Assembly (NCBI GenBank): GCA_903924405.1
Contig: CAIYBH010000008.1
Coordinates: 1-33,620 of the forward strand
Length of the DNA: 33,620 bases
Source of the DNA: an uncultured Planctomycetaceae bacterium
GTDB lineage: Bacteria > Planctomycetota > Planctomycetia > Planctomycetales > Planctomycetaceae
Direction of reading: 5' to 3'
Of the stretch, positions 1 through 8,751 are shown piece after piece. Each line of letters opens with the position of its first letter. The stretch's first letter is position 1. The translations under genes and the position numbers were made by a program. The notes under the pieces were generated by a model that was not told the DNA's origin, did not search any database, and saw nothing but the letters and a program-made list of their open reading frames with translations.

Positions 1-1655
1 CGGGCCACGTCCTGAAAGTGTTCGGCGACCACCTCGCGGACTCTGCGGATCTGCTGAAGTTTTTCGGCCGTCGGCTGTTGTTCGGGCGAGCGGAGAACGA
101 TTCGCATCCGGGCTTGTTGTGTGTTGTAGAAGCTATCGACGAGATCGGCCTGTCGTTTACGGATCAAATCCAGTCGCTTTGTGGCGGCCCCGATGCGTGG
201 AGGCACATTCAGGGCATCGGTCAGCGACACCACATCGACGGAGATGCCTTCGGTCTTCAGTTTTCTGAGACGTTGTGTGAGGTCGTGAGTCTGTTCGAGG
301 AAGTCATTGGTGACTGGTGTTGGAACATCAAACGAGACATCCCATGTTCCGGCCGGTCCCAGTTCAGCTTCGACGAAGCGCAGCGCCTGGAGGATCGGTG
401 AGGACTCACGGAAATTCCGGCTGAAATCGGTTTCGACCTGCATCATCAGCAGACCGGGCGCGGTCAGTGCTGTGAGCAGCAGGCAGGATACGGTGGTGAT
501 CACCGGGTGACGATCGATGACGTGCGCCATCCGATCGAGCAGTCGGTCAAGCTGATCCTCGAGGGCGATACGTCCGGGAATCGGGATGGATTTTCCGGAC
601 GCAAAGGCGGCTGGCATAACGAGCAGAATGAGCAGTGGCACGAGGAGAGTGCCGAGCGTCATCATGATGGCGAAGCTGCGAACGGGAACGATCTCGGAGA
701 CCAGCAGAGCGGCGAAGCCGACCGCGATAGTCAGAACAGTCCAGAAGACGGGAGACCAGAGGGAATGCAGGGTAGACAGCAGAGCCTGTTCGGGGGTCAG
801 GCCATTCTGAGTACGCAGTTCGCGGTAGTGGACGATAATGTGTGTGGTCGTGCTGATGGCGATGATAGTGACCAGTGAATTCAGCATCGAGCTGACCATG
901 CTCAGTTGTGTGCCTGCGAGCACGAGCAGGGCGCGTGTAAAAGTGACGGAGCCGATCACGATCAGCAGGCAGGCGAGCACCCAGCGCAGGCTGCGAAAAA
1001 TCAGCAGCAGCATCAGTGACAGCACGGCGAGTGACGCGAGGTACAGAACATTGCCATCGCGTTCCACGAGATCGAACATTTCCTGAATCTGCACGGGTTC
1101 ACCGGCGACGGACGCGGTCGGTTCCAGTCGCTGCACGGTTTCGCGGATACCGCGAATGGCCTGATCGCGGGAAACCGGTGATTCTGCGGCCGGCAGCAAC
1201 TGCAGCACGATGGCTGTGGTCTGTTGATCCGGACCGATCAGCATGCCGTTGAACAGTTTCAGCATGGCCTGACGGGTGTTGCGACTGCGGGGGGACTTAT
1301 CCAGCAGGGAATGGAGATCCCGTGTTCTGCGGCCATCGACGCCGGGAAGTTGGCTCAGTTGAGTGGAGAGGGACGTGATTTTTTCCGCGGCGGCGGGAGC
1401 CAGTTCGGAGTAATCGCTCTCCGGATTCGGCTGCAGGAGCCCCGGTTGCTTCCAGGCGACGATGACAAATTCGTCGCCACCGAAATCCTGCCGTGTTTTC
1501 TTCAGCAGCAGGATGTCCGGGTGATTCGCGGGGAAGAACGATTCGATGGTCTGATCGAACGCGAGTTTTCGGGCGACTGGGAAGGCGAGCAACAGCAGGA
1601 GCACGGCGCCCGGCAGCAGCCAGTTTCGGTACGATGCCAGGCGAAGCAGAAACAT
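1..1655 (-). CDS. RND/MMPL-family membrane transporter, 3' part missing
   Basis: The reverse strand is open without a stop from an ATG at 1655 to the left edge (551 codons), so the C-terminal part lies outside the window. The conceptual protein starts MFLLRLASYRNWLLPG and has a first membrane helix at about residues 11-25. A periplasmic-type loop follows (FFPANHPD, then DFGGDEFVIV, typical of the RND porter head). A cluster of hydrophobic helices lies at about 200-345, including NSLVTIIAISTTTHIIVHYREL near 258-279. A further helix occurs near 400 and a second large loop after it. This one-helix, loop, helix-bundle, second-half order is that of MMPL/RND exporters (PF03176-like); the substrate cannot be told. 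No good Shine-Dalgarno is visible before the ATG. It is divergent from the HD phosphohydrolase gene. Family assignment is by fold pattern and motif recognition; specificity is unknown. Confidence 0.8.
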   Translation of the reverse strand, partial: MFLLRLASYRNWLLPGAVLLLLLAFPVARKLAFDQTIESFFPANHPDILLLKKTRQDFGGDEFVIVAWKQPGLLQPNPESDYSELAPAAAEKITSLSTQLSQLPGVDGRRTRDLHSLLDKSPRSRNTRQAMLKLFNGMLIGPDQQTTAIVLQLLPAAESPVSRDQAIRGIRETVQRLEPTASVAGEPVQIQEMFDLVERDGNVLYLASLAVLSLMLLLIFRSLRWVLACLLIVIGSVTFTRALLVLAGTQLSMVSSMLNSLVTIIAISTTTHIIVHYRELRTQNGLTPEQALLSTLHSLWSPVFWTVLTIAVGFAALLVSEIVPVRSFAIMMTLGTLLVPLLILLVMPAAFASGKSIPIPGRIALEDQLDRLLDRMAHVIDRHPVITTVSCLLLTALTAPGLLMMQVETDFSRNFRESSPILQALRFVEAELGPAGTWDVSFDVPTPVTNDFLEQTHDLTQRLRKLKTEGISVDVVSLTDALNVPPRIGAATKRLDLIRKRQADLVDSFYNTQQARMRIVLRSPEQQPTAEKLQQIRRVREVVAEHFQDVA

Positions 1656-2040
1656 GATTGATCCGTGGGAAATCGGGAGAATCGAAAGCTTGCTGAGGTG
1701 CAGGAACAGCATCAGCGGGGACCGGAAATCCGGAGACGCGCCGTGGCCTTTGTGGCGGAACGGCCGGGAACAACGGCAAAGGCGGTTGGAGCACGTCCGG
1801 GATTTCCGGAGGTTGGGAGTGGTGCCAACGCCGGTGAACTCCGGACACGACCTGAACACTCGGAAAGTAAGCTTAGCGGAACAGTGCAGGAATCGCGAGA
1901 CAGGGATTTTGGGAACGCACTGAACGGGAAACGGGTTGGCAGGACAAAGCCTCGGATTCCGCTATGATATGGGCCCTGATTTTGTAGTTCTGCGGGAAAA
2001 GAACCCGGCACCGATACATTTTGCAGCTGAGTATTCAGGA
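1656..2040. other. Divergent intergenic region, no gene seen
   Basis: This 385-base stretch separates the minus-strand MMPL transporter from the plus-strand HD phosphohydrolase, so it should hold promoters for both. A TATGAT hexamer at 1963-1968 resembles a sigma-70 -10 box for the plus-strand gene, but no convincing -35 box sits at 16-18 bases. Short open frames here show no family resemblance and no Shine-Dalgarno. Confidence 0.4.
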
Positions 2041-3450
2041 ATGGTCCGTGATTATCACAGTGAAAGTCTTTCGCATGACCCGATTCACGGCTACATCCCG
2101 TTTATCGCTCGGGCGGGACTGCCGGCGGGTGAAGCGTCTGAGCAGGAGCTGATTGATCATCCGTGGGTGCAGCGTCTTCGTCAGATTCATCAGTTGCAGA
2201 CAGCCTGGTGGGTGTTTCCTTCTGCTGAGCACATGCGGTTTCAGCATGTGATGGGTGTGATGCATCTTGGATCGATCACCGTCCAGGCGTGGTACGATTC
2301 ACTGTGCGATGCCTGCCGGAATGTGCCATCGCGAGCCTGTGTGGAAAGTCTTGTGCGTATTGCGGGACTGCTGCACGATGTGGGGCATGGTCCGTTCGGG
2401 CATTTCTTCGATGACCACTATCTTGATCAGTTCGGGCTGACGCACGAAGACATTGGCAGCCACATTATCGTGAACGAACTTGGCGACATCATCCGCCGGA
2501 TTCGTCGCAATCCCAACGGTCGCCTGCAGCCGCTGGAAGAACTGGATCCGGTACAGGTGGCATGGCTGATTCGACGACCATCCAGCGGCCCGGACGATCG
2601 CGAGGGACAGCCGGACTGGCTGGTGAAGCTGCGTTCGCTGTTCAGCGGGATCTATACCGTGGACAACATGGACTTTGTTCTGCGTGACGCCTACATGTCG
2701 GGCTACAACACGAGAGCCTTCGATATTTCCCGACTGGTTCACTACAGCTTTTTTACGGAGAGCGGGCTAACCATTCATTCGCGTGGATTGCCGACACTGA
2801 TCAATTTCATCGAAACGCGGGCCAATCTGTTTCGCACGATTTACTTTCATCGCACGGTTCGCGGGATCGACATCGCGCTGGAAGATCACTTCACAGAAAC
2901 GATGAAGCGTCTGTTTCCCGGCAATCCGCTGGAACATCTGCAGGCCTATCAGGGATTGACCGAGACGACGTTCCTCGTCGACGTCGCCCGTTGGGCGCTC
3001 AGTTCTGACCCGACTCTGCGAGAACTTGGTCAGCACTGGCGAGCGATCATCAATCGGGAGGAAATGTGGCGGATGGCCTGCGAGCGGACGATGCATTTCC
3101 ACAGTGGTCAGGCGGAAAGCACGACGATCTTTTCGGAACCGGACCTTGTGGAGAAGCGTGTTCGTGACGCGCTGCCGAAGGCGATGCGTGACATCCCGAT
3201 GCGGATCGACGTTGCGCGGCATTATCACCGCCCCAGTGCTCGCAAACCCACGGGCAAACAGAACTACTGGTATGATCCATCGAGCGGTCTGTCGCACATG
3301 CTGGATGATGACGAGCTATTCAGAAACCTGCCCACCAGTTTTCTGATTTTTCGCATCTACAGCCGGGATCATCGGTACGACCGCGAGCTGAATGATGCGC
3401 TGCAGAAGGTTGCCGGTGGAACCGGTGGCGATACTCGAACCAACATGTAA
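2041..3450 (+). CDS. HD-domain phosphohydrolase (COG1078 / dNTPase-like)
   Basis: A 469-residue protein of the HD superfamily, closest in layout to the COG1078 group (YwfO and SAMHD1-like dNTP triphosphohydrolases). The start fits the family opening: SHDPIHGYIPF at residues 11-21 matches the usual DPIHG motif. Metal-binding residues are visible: His69 in FQHVMG, the HD pair His112-Asp113 in LLHDVGHGPFGH, and Asp211 in DNMDFVLRDAYMSGY, the family's last ligand. An in-frame TTG at 1936 and ATG at 1969 would extend it by 35 or 24 residues, but those residues do not look like family sequence. The likely reaction is hydrolysis of a (deoxy)nucleoside triphosphate in the cytoplasm; the substrate is inferred, not shown. 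It ends 19 bases before a membrane glycosyltransferase gene and probably shares its transcript. Confidence 0.88.
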   Translation: MVRDYHSESLSHDPIHGYIPFIARAGLPAGEASEQELIDHPWVQRLRQIHQLQTAWWVFPSAEHMRFQHVMGVMHLGSITVQAWYDSLCDACRNVPSRACVESLVRIAGLLHDVGHGPFGHFFDDHYLDQFGLTHEDIGSHIIVNELGDIIRRIRRNPNGRLQPLEELDPVQVAWLIRRPSSGPDDREGQPDWLVKLRSLFSGIYTVDNMDFVLRDAYMSGYNTRAFDISRLVHYSFFTESGLTIHSRGLPTLINFIETRANLFRTIYFHRTVRGIDIALEDHFTETMKRLFPGNPLEHLQAYQGLTETTFLVDVARWALSSDPTLRELGQHWRAIINREEMWRMACERTMHFHSGQAESTTIFSEPDLVEKRVRDALPKAMRDIPMRIDVARHYHRPSARKPTGKQNYWYDPSSGLSHMLDDDELFRNLPTSFLIFRIYSRDHRYDRELNDALQKVAGGTGGDTRTNM

Positions 3451-3469
3451 GCTCCGGCGGTGCCGATTC

Positions 3470-5134
3470 ATGCAGACAACACACCGGATCCCATTGATCT
3501 TCGGAATTGCGGCTCTGCTGATCAGTGGAAGCCTGGTGAACCACGGCTTGATGAATTCACCACTGCCGGCCGGCCCTGGACTGACGCTTGACGAGTCGTT
3601 TAATATCGATCAGGGGGTCTACCTGGCGCGGGCCCTGGCACAGCACGGCCCGTTGTTGCTGGCCCCGTCGGTCGCGCAGGAAGTGTTTCAGTCGGAAAAG
3701 GTGTTACCAGATCATCCGCCGCTGGGACGTCTGTTGCTGGGGGTGGCGCATGAGAGTACTGCGTGGCTGATTCCGGGGTCGGAAAACACGCTGTACAACG
3801 TGGTTGCTGCCAGGCTGGGATCCTGCTTTGCCCTAGCGTTGATGGTGGCGGTGCTGACGTCATTTGTGCAGCGGAGATATGATCGGGCCACGGCGATCGC
3901 CACCGGGTTGATGCTGCTTGGGCTGCCTCCACTGATCGGGCACGCGCGGCTTGCAGCGCTCGAAACGGCCACCAACCTGGCGTGGGTCGCTGCTATTGTA
4001 CCGCTGTTGTCATGGTGGACAGGCAGTAGACCGCCGGGTGCGTTGCGAGTGTTTGTCAGTGGACTGCTGTGGGGGCTGCTGTTACTGACCAAGGTGCAGG
4101 GGATCCTGCTGCCACCGGCGGTTGTGATCTGGAGTCTGCTGCGATTTCGGCACCGAGCCATCTGGCCGTTGCTGTTCTGGGGACTGTGTGGTTGTGCGGT
4201 GTTCATGATCGGCTGGCCGTGGACGTGGAGTGATCCGGTGGATCGAGTTCTGCAGTACCTGGGACGAACCACAGAGCGATCGACGTTGTACTGCTGGTAT
4301 TCTGGTCAGCGTTTTGAAGATCGACTTGTTCCCTGGCACTACCCGACAGTGATGTTACTGCTGAGCCTGCCTGCATGGACTGTGGTCGGCCTTGGACTGC
4401 GACTGTGGCGACGTGGTTTCGATGCTGCCGAGCAACTGATGCTGTTGACGATTGCCATGCCCTTGTGTGTGTTTTCTGTGCCGGGGGTTCCGGTCTATGA
4501 CGGCACGCGACTGTTTCTGGTTTGTTTCCCGGGAATAGCGTTTCTGGCCGCGCGGGGTATTTCGCCGTTGCTGAGTGCATTGAATCTGTCGGCATCTGTC
4601 GGGGCTCGCACGACTCGTGCTGCGGCGAACGCGCAGGAACAACCCCGAACGACGCCGCGGCGACAGGAATCAGGGTTCGGAATTTTCGGGAATTGGCGGA
4701 GCATCCTGATCGTGCTGTGCCTTGGCATCCTGCCGCTTCCGTGGACGTTGCAGCCTTTCGCCATGAACCAGTATGGCTTGCTGGCGGGAGGAAATCGTGG
4801 GGCCGCATGGCTGGGAATGGAGGCGGGCTACTGGTCCGACGCATTGAACGGAGACTTCTGGAAAACTGTTCCGGAGGGGGCAACCGTGTATGTGGCTCCG
4901 GTTTGTCATCAGTTTCAGCTGCCGGACATTGAGATGCTGGTGCCTGTCGTTCAGCAGCGAGGGATCAGACTGATTGCCTGGGACTATGATCCGAGCCAGC
5001 GTGGGTTGTTGTTGCTGATTCATCGTCTTGCGGACCTGCGTCCCAACCTGCGTGAAGATCCGACGGGCAGCGAGCGGATCAGTGAGGTTCAGATGGGTGG
5101 TGTGACACTGGTGCGATTGATCCGCACCGATTGA
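3470..5134 (+). CDS. GT-C superfamily membrane glycosyltransferase (PMT/ArnT-like)
   Basis: A 554-residue polytopic membrane protein. A first helix at about residues 8-24 is followed by a loop with an acidic pair Asp41-Glu42 (LTLDESFNIDQG), the placement expected for the catalytic acid of lipid-phosphate-sugar-dependent GT-C enzymes of the PMT/ArnT/GT39 type. Many further hydrophobic helices follow to about residue 430 (for example around 180-195, 215-235 and 255-280), then a soluble C-terminal domain of about 120 residues. The ATG at 3470 follows the HD gene stop by 19 bases; an in-frame ATG at 3392 inside that gene is an unlikely start. Role inferred: transfer of a sugar from a polyprenyl carrier to a protein, lipid or glycan outside the inner membrane. 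Acceptor and sugar are unknown. No paired glycan genes are nearby. Confidence 0.72.
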   Translation: MQTTHRIPLIFGIAALLISGSLVNHGLMNSPLPAGPGLTLDESFNIDQGVYLARALAQHGPLLLAPSVAQEVFQSEKVLPDHPPLGRLLLGVAHESTAWLIPGSENTLYNVVAARLGSCFALALMVAVLTSFVQRRYDRATAIATGLMLLGLPPLIGHARLAALETATNLAWVAAIVPLLSWWTGSRPPGALRVFVSGLLWGLLLLTKVQGILLPPAVVIWSLLRFRHRAIWPLLFWGLCGCAVFMIGWPWTWSDPVDRVLQYLGRTTERSTLYCWYSGQRFEDRLVPWHYPTVMLLLSLPAWTVVGLGLRLWRRGFDAAEQLMLLTIAMPLCVFSVPGVPVYDGTRLFLVCFPGIAFLAARGISPLLSALNLSASVGARTTRAAANAQEQPRTTPRRQESGFGIFGNWRSILIVLCLGILPLPWTLQPFAMNQYGLLAGGNRGAAWLGMEAGYWSDALNGDFWKTVPEGATVYVAPVCHQFQLPDIEMLVPVVQQRGIRLIAWDYDPSQRGLLLLIHRLADLRPNLREDPTGSERISEVQMGGVTLVRLIRTD

Positions 5135-5958
5135 AGTTGGCTGGCATCCTCGTTGTGATTGTCGTTCTGTTGCCGATGTGCAGTGTGCAGCTACGTCTGC
5201 CGAGCAAGGCCTGTGGGGGTATGGTTTTTCCAACAGGAGAGAATTGAGGATGCACATGTGCAGCTGAGCGACTCTGGTACTGGAATTCTGAATGTGTGCG
5301 TTTTCGCACAGGCTGAGACACATGAGTGCCTGAATGAGTGGCTAGCGACAGAGCCCACGGGGAAAATTCGTTGTGGCTGTGTGGGGAGCGGAGTAGGGCG
5401 TGAAGTTTTTCCTGGAACGAGAGCGCATTGCGCTCGCGACACGGGCGATTGGTAGAGACTGCAGGTGTGCAGTGTGGAGTGGGCTGCCATCCAGAGTGAT
5501 TGCAAGTCGATTTTCGGGAAATTCGCAGGTTGACGCTTGTGCCAGCGGGGATCCCGGGTTGGACTGCCGTTTGGGTTGGGTGAAATCAGTTCGTCGTTAG
5601 TTTTAGCTGATTTATGTTTAATAGATGGGGACGTGGGGCGAATTCCCTGTGGTGGTACGGGACCTGCTCCAGGGAAAACTCCTGGGATGGAACGAGGAGG
5701 TACGGTATCCCTTAAGGCCAGCAGGTAATTTCGGACTCAGAAGTCCTGAAAATCAGAAATCGGCCGGATTGGCCAGAGATGAGTTTTTCAATGGTGCTGG
5801 AATTGTTTTTCGTGGCATTTTCTGAAGAAATTCAAGCATGATTCCACGTTGTGGTACGTTATGTAATGACAGAGACTGTTGAATTGAGTGGACGAAGTTC
5901 AGAGTGCTGAGTGGCTTTCGTAGTGAAGGCCGGTAGGACAGCTTGCAAGGGAATGATA
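5135..5958. other. Long gene-free region upstream of the LexA-like gene
   Basis: More than 800 bases hold no open frame that resembles a protein family or has a ribosome site. Only small hairpins are visible: TGTGCG/CGCACA with a TTTT loop at 5295-5310, and GAGCG/CGCTC at about 5421-5435. CCAC-GTT-GTGG at 5844-5854 is a short palindrome that could be part of an operator. The stretch could contain a long leader, a small RNA or decayed coding sequence; none can be proven by eye. Confidence 0.4.
5947..5952 (+). promoter_or_regulatory. Shine-Dalgarno deciding the LexA-like start
   Basis: AAGGGA sits six bases before the ATG at 5959. The in-frame GTG at 5911 and ATG at 5953 lack a correctly spaced site, so 5959 is chosen. 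Confidence 0.6.
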
Positions 5959-6597
5959 ATGGCGCAGGGAAAGAGGAAGACATCGTTGACCAAACGTCAG
6001 CGAGAGATTTATGAGTTCCTGCGGGACAAGATTACAAACCGGGGGTACGGTCCGACAGTGCGGGAGATTGGCCTGCACTTTGACATTCGATCCCCGAATG
6101 GCGTGATGTGTCATCTGAAAGCGCTGGAACGCAAGGGGCTGATCAGTCGCGAGCAGAACATGTCGCGTGCGATACAGCTGGCAAATTCTCCAAGGAATCG
6201 CTTGACGGTTCGTCTGATCGGAAGTGCTGCAGCCAGCGGTCCGGTACAGCCCGCCGTGTCTCAGGAAGAAACGGTCTGTTTTCAGGAGTTGTTTGAAGGG
6301 AGCGATGTGGGGTGTCTGCGAATTGACGGCAACAACTTCAGCGCCTTGAACATTGTCAGTGGTGACATGCTGATGATCAGCCGTGACGCTCCACTGCAGG
6401 CGGGCTGCCACGTGGCTGCACTGGACGATCGTCATTCGCTGATCATCTGTCTGGTTCAGGACGGGTCCAGCCATCTTGTGCCGGTCATTACCACGGCGTA
6501 CTCACCGACAACGCGGCAGGTGTTAGGGGTGATTACCGGAGTGGTACGAAAACTCCGTAAACCTCAGGCTGTTGCGGTGGAATCTGCGGCTTCCTGA
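5959..6597 (+). CDS. LexA-family repressor with degenerate self-cleavage site
   Basis: A 212-residue protein of normal LexA length. Residues 10-74 form a clear LexA winged helix-turn-helix (LTKRQREIYEFL, then GYGPTVREIG, then SPNGVMCHLKALERKGLI). The C-terminal half aligns with the S24 peptidase fold (LRIDGNNF at 120-127, then SGDMLMISRD). However, the position of the nucleophilic Ser (usual GDSM) is Asn126, no Lys occurs between residues 128 and 195 where the general-base Lys belongs, and the usual Ala-Gly scissile bond is Ala92-Ser93 (GSAAASGP). The protein therefore probably binds DNA and dimerises but cannot cleave itself. It may be a paralogue controlled some other way or a constitutive repressor. 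Its 3' end overlaps the convergent ATP-grasp gene by 34 bases. The family is well supported; loss of proteolysis is inferred from missing residues; target genes are unknown. Confidence 0.85.
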   Translation: MAQGKRKTSLTKRQREIYEFLRDKITNRGYGPTVREIGLHFDIRSPNGVMCHLKALERKGLISREQNMSRAIQLANSPRNRLTVRLIGSAAASGPVQPAVSQEETVCFQELFEGSDVGCLRIDGNNFSALNIVSGDMLMISRDAPLQAGCHVAALDDRHSLIICLVQDGSSHLVPVITTAYSPTTRQVLGVITGVVRKLRKPQAVAVESAAS

Positions 6598-7895
6598 AAC
6601 AGCTGTACCAGAACCTTCCAGCGAGCGAGCAGTTGTTGCAGTTTGCCGGTAGTGACTGTCCAGCGAGACGATCGATTCCCCGCGTGAGGCTCGCGGATCT
6701 GTCGCACGCAAGTCACCAGTTCTTCCATCGTGCTGGATTCAAGCAATACAGAAAGCAGCGGACTGCCGGCCGATGGAACGGATGTGTCCACCGGCAGATC
6801 AGCGAGTCGGGCGGCTGCAGGCAGTTCCCAGAGTTTTTCGTCAAACAGGCTCACCGGCGACGTTGGTTCTGCCCAGAGGATAAACTGTCCTGCAGGTCTA
6901 CTGCAACGAATGAACTGTCGCAGGCGATTCTGCAGCAGTTCCACCTGTCCCTGCACTGCTGCGATGTGGGCAGCGAGCGACAGCCCCGCATTGTTACGAT
7001 CATAGATCCAGTGTGAGGCCGGGATTCGTGGATTGACCTCCAGCAGCCAGAGTCCTTCCGCTGAGAGCAGAAAGTCGAGGCCAAAGACGCCGCGTAGCCC
7101 GGATTCGCGGGCGATGGTGACTGCTGTGGCGTGCATGGCGGTTTCAAGGGCTGGCGGGAGTTCGATGGGCCCCACGTTTCCACAAAACCTGAAATCTGTT
7201 GCTCCAAGGCAGTCCCAGCCGCACAGTTGCAGGGACGCACCCATCAGGTGCAGATCGTGCCCCGCGGTACACACCATGGCGGAACAGGGAATTCCATCCA
7301 GCAAACGTTGAAAATAGACGTCAGGGTCAGTTGGTGCGGCGGCATGTGGTGGGGAATCGTCGCCGCGATACCTCTGAACGCCCATTCCGCCGGCGCTGGT
7401 CTGCCGCTTGGAAAGCCATGGCGTATCCGTGCGAGGTGGTGTCCGTGAAATATCCGGAAAACGGACAGGCAGGGGACGCATCCACCGCTGCAGATTCTCC
7501 GGACGGCGTACCTTTGCAACGGCTTCGAGCGTCGCACCAAGCACCGGTCGGATTTTTGCCAGCAGTTCGAGGCATTCTGGCGCGTGTTCGAATCCCCCGG
7601 CCCAGCAAACAGGAATCTCCTGCGGGAGATCCTGTAGCAACCGCGGGAGTTCGCTGGCGTGGGACAGTGGGCCGCACCACGTGCCACCGGCGCGATTCAG
7701 CAGAGACAGCAAATCCCGATCGCCGAAAAAATCGCAACAGATTGGCGTTAAGCCGGCAGCCACTGCGGATTCGGCAAGTGACCGAGTGCTGGCGCTGGCA
7801 AGGATAATGGATTTTTCCGGGTAGGGCAGCCTGTGAGCAAACCGTTCGTGCGAACTTGAAGACTCACAGGGCGGGTCGGTTGAAGATGCGGCCAA
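6564..7895 (-). CDS. ATP-grasp ligase, probably linked to pterin C1 metabolism
   Basis: A 443-residue protein with the ATP-grasp layout. An N-terminal Rossmann-like segment (SIILASASTRSL at 29-40) precedes an ATP-binding lysine and glycine loop (LSKRQTSAGGMGVQRY, Lys163, Gly169-Gly170). A metal-binding end carries Asp274 (VFGLDFLL) and Glu286-Asn288 (LLEVNPRIPASH). Such enzymes join a carboxylate to an amine or thiol through an acyl phosphate. The frame has no ATG near its 5' end; TTG at 7895 has an AGGA about nine bases upstream and is the best start. It is divergent from fae, and methylotroph tetrahydromethanopterin/methanofuran gene clusters include ATP-grasp genes (ORF17-type; MfnD in archaea makes a tyramine-glutamate bond). 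A cofactor-biosynthesis role is therefore a reasonable inference, but the substrate is not shown. The C-terminal 100 residues are unassigned. Confidence 0.75.
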   Translation of the reverse strand: MAASSTDPPCESSSSHERFAHRLPYPEKSIILASASTRSLAESAVAAGLTPICCDFFGDRDLLSLLNRAGGTWCGPLSHASELPRLLQDLPQEIPVCWAGGFEHAPECLELLAKIRPVLGATLEAVAKVRRPENLQRWMRPLPVRFPDISRTPPRTDTPWLSKRQTSAGGMGVQRYRGDDSPPHAAAPTDPDVYFQRLLDGIPCSAMVCTAGHDLHLMGASLQLCGWDCLGATDFRFCGNVGPIELPPALETAMHATAVTIARESGLRGVFGLDFLLSAEGLWLLEVNPRIPASHWIYDRNNAGLSLAAHIAAVQGQVELLQNRLRQFIRCSRPAGQFILWAEPTSPVSLFDEKLWELPAAARLADLPVDTSVPSAGSPLLSVLLESSTMEELVTCVRQIREPHAGNRSSRWTVTTGKLQQLLARWKVLVQLFQEAADSTATA

Positions 7896-8177
7896 AAATC
7901 GCGATCCTGTGAAAAAGAGGGGCAGTTTCCGGGAAACCCTGATCGTGGAAGATTGTGATTCCGCAGGATCTCGGTATTGTTCCGTTTTTCAGGCGACCTT
8001 GTCCACATCACAGGTACCCCATTGCAAAAGCGGCATTTGCGGCTGGTGCAGACAACTGAAATGTGTGGCCCGGAACCTGCCTTGTGACCACGAAGTCAAC
8101 GCAGTGATTGCCGACTACGTGTGTCGATTTTGCAGAGCTTCTGTGGTCGCCGGGTCCAGCTTCGGATGATTTTTGAA

Positions 8178-8182
8178 AAGGA
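8178..8182 (+). promoter_or_regulatory. Shine-Dalgarno of fae
   Basis: AAGGA lies seven bases before the ATG at 8190 and supports that start over the upstream in-frame codons, which would add residues unlike any Fae. Confidence 0.65.
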
Positions 8183-8189
8183 ATGGAAG

Positions 8190-8687
8190 ATGTCGATGTA
8201 CGTTGGGGAAGCCCTCGTTGGTGAAGGTAATGAAGTTGCTCATATCGACCTGCTGATCGGCGACAAGGCCGGCCCGGTCGGTATCGCGTTTGCAAACGCT
8301 CTGGCAGACCAGAAGGCTGGACACAGCAACCTGTTGGCCGTTCTGACACCGAACGTGGTCGTGAAGCCAGCCACCGTCATGATCACGAAAGTGACCATCA
8401 AGGGTGCTCGCCAGGCTGTGCAGATGTTCGGCCCGGCTCAGAAGGCCGTTGCTGACGCTGTGACCGACTGCGTGAAGTCTGGCGCCATTCCAAAGGATCA
8501 GGCTGAAAACCTCGTCATCGTCTGCGGTGTGTTCATCCACTGGGAAGCTGCGGACGACAAGAAGATTTACCAGTACAACTACGAAGCGACCAAGCTGTCG
8601 ATCGAACGCGCCATGAAGAATGAGCCCAAGGTGGACTCTGTTCTTGCACAGCGCGACACAGCCGCTCACCCGTTCTACGCAGGCTGA
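8190..8687 (+). CDS. fae: Formaldehyde-activating enzyme
   Basis: A 165-residue protein that matches Fae over its whole length. Family hallmarks are the opening [16 protein letters not shown] (residues 5-20, with the catalytic His at 18), [12 protein letters not shown] in the middle, [14 protein letters not shown], and [13 protein letters not shown] near the end, closing with HPFYAG. Fae catalyses condensation of formaldehyde with tetrahydromethanopterin to methylene-H4MPT, detoxifying formaldehyde and feeding it to oxidation. The enzyme is a soluble cytoplasmic homopentamer in studied bacteria. A good Shine-Dalgarno precedes it and a strong intrinsic terminator follows 32 bases after the stop, so it is probably transcribed alone from the spacer it shares with the divergent ATP-grasp gene. 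No other H4MPT enzymes (mtdB, mch, fhc) are in the window, so they must be elsewhere. Confidence 0.97.
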   Translation: MSMYVGEALVGEGNEVAHIDLLIGDKAGPVGIAFANALADQKAGHSNLLAVLTPNVVVKPATVMITKVTIKGARQAVQMFGPAQKAVADAVTDCVKSGAIPKDQAENLVIVCGVFIHWEAADDKKIYQYNYEATKLSIERAMKNEPKVDSVLAQRDTAAHPFYAG

Positions 8688-8719
8688 TTTCCTTCAGTCC
8701 AGCGAATGCGACGATGCAA

Positions 8720-8751
8720 CGCCGAGGAACCAGATTCCTCGGCGTTTTTTT
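8720..8751 (+). terminator. Rho-independent terminator of fae
   Basis: A perfect 10-base-pair GC-rich stem, CGCCGAGGAA (8720-8729) with TTCCTCGGCG (8735-8744), has a five-base loop and is followed directly by seven T residues. Flanking A/T bases extend the pairing. It lies 32 bases beyond the fae stop codon. Confidence 0.95.

Noticed and set aside
1297..1848. Minus-strand frame of 183 codons near the MMPL start
   Set aside because: It overlaps the MMPL gene in another frame and is Pro/Arg-rich in the way of out-of-frame translations; the MMPL frame has the coherent membrane-protein sequence.
1654..1923. Plus-strand open frame between the MMPL transporter and HD genes
   Set aside because: No Shine-Dalgarno, no family resemblance, and several overlapping frames of equal length exist there, as expected by chance in GC-rich DNA.
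5844..5854. CCAC-GTT-GTGG palindrome upstream of the LexA-like gene as an SOS box
   Set aside because: Four-base arms are too short to separate from chance, no second copy is seen near other genes, and the binding motif of this repressor is unknown.
7909..8169. Cysteine-rich plus-strand frame of 86 codons in the ATP-grasp/fae spacer
   Set aside because: It has several Cys pairs, but it starts inside the neighbouring gene's 5' region, has a GTG start, lacks a ribosome site, overlaps the divergent promoter region and resembles no zinc-finger family.
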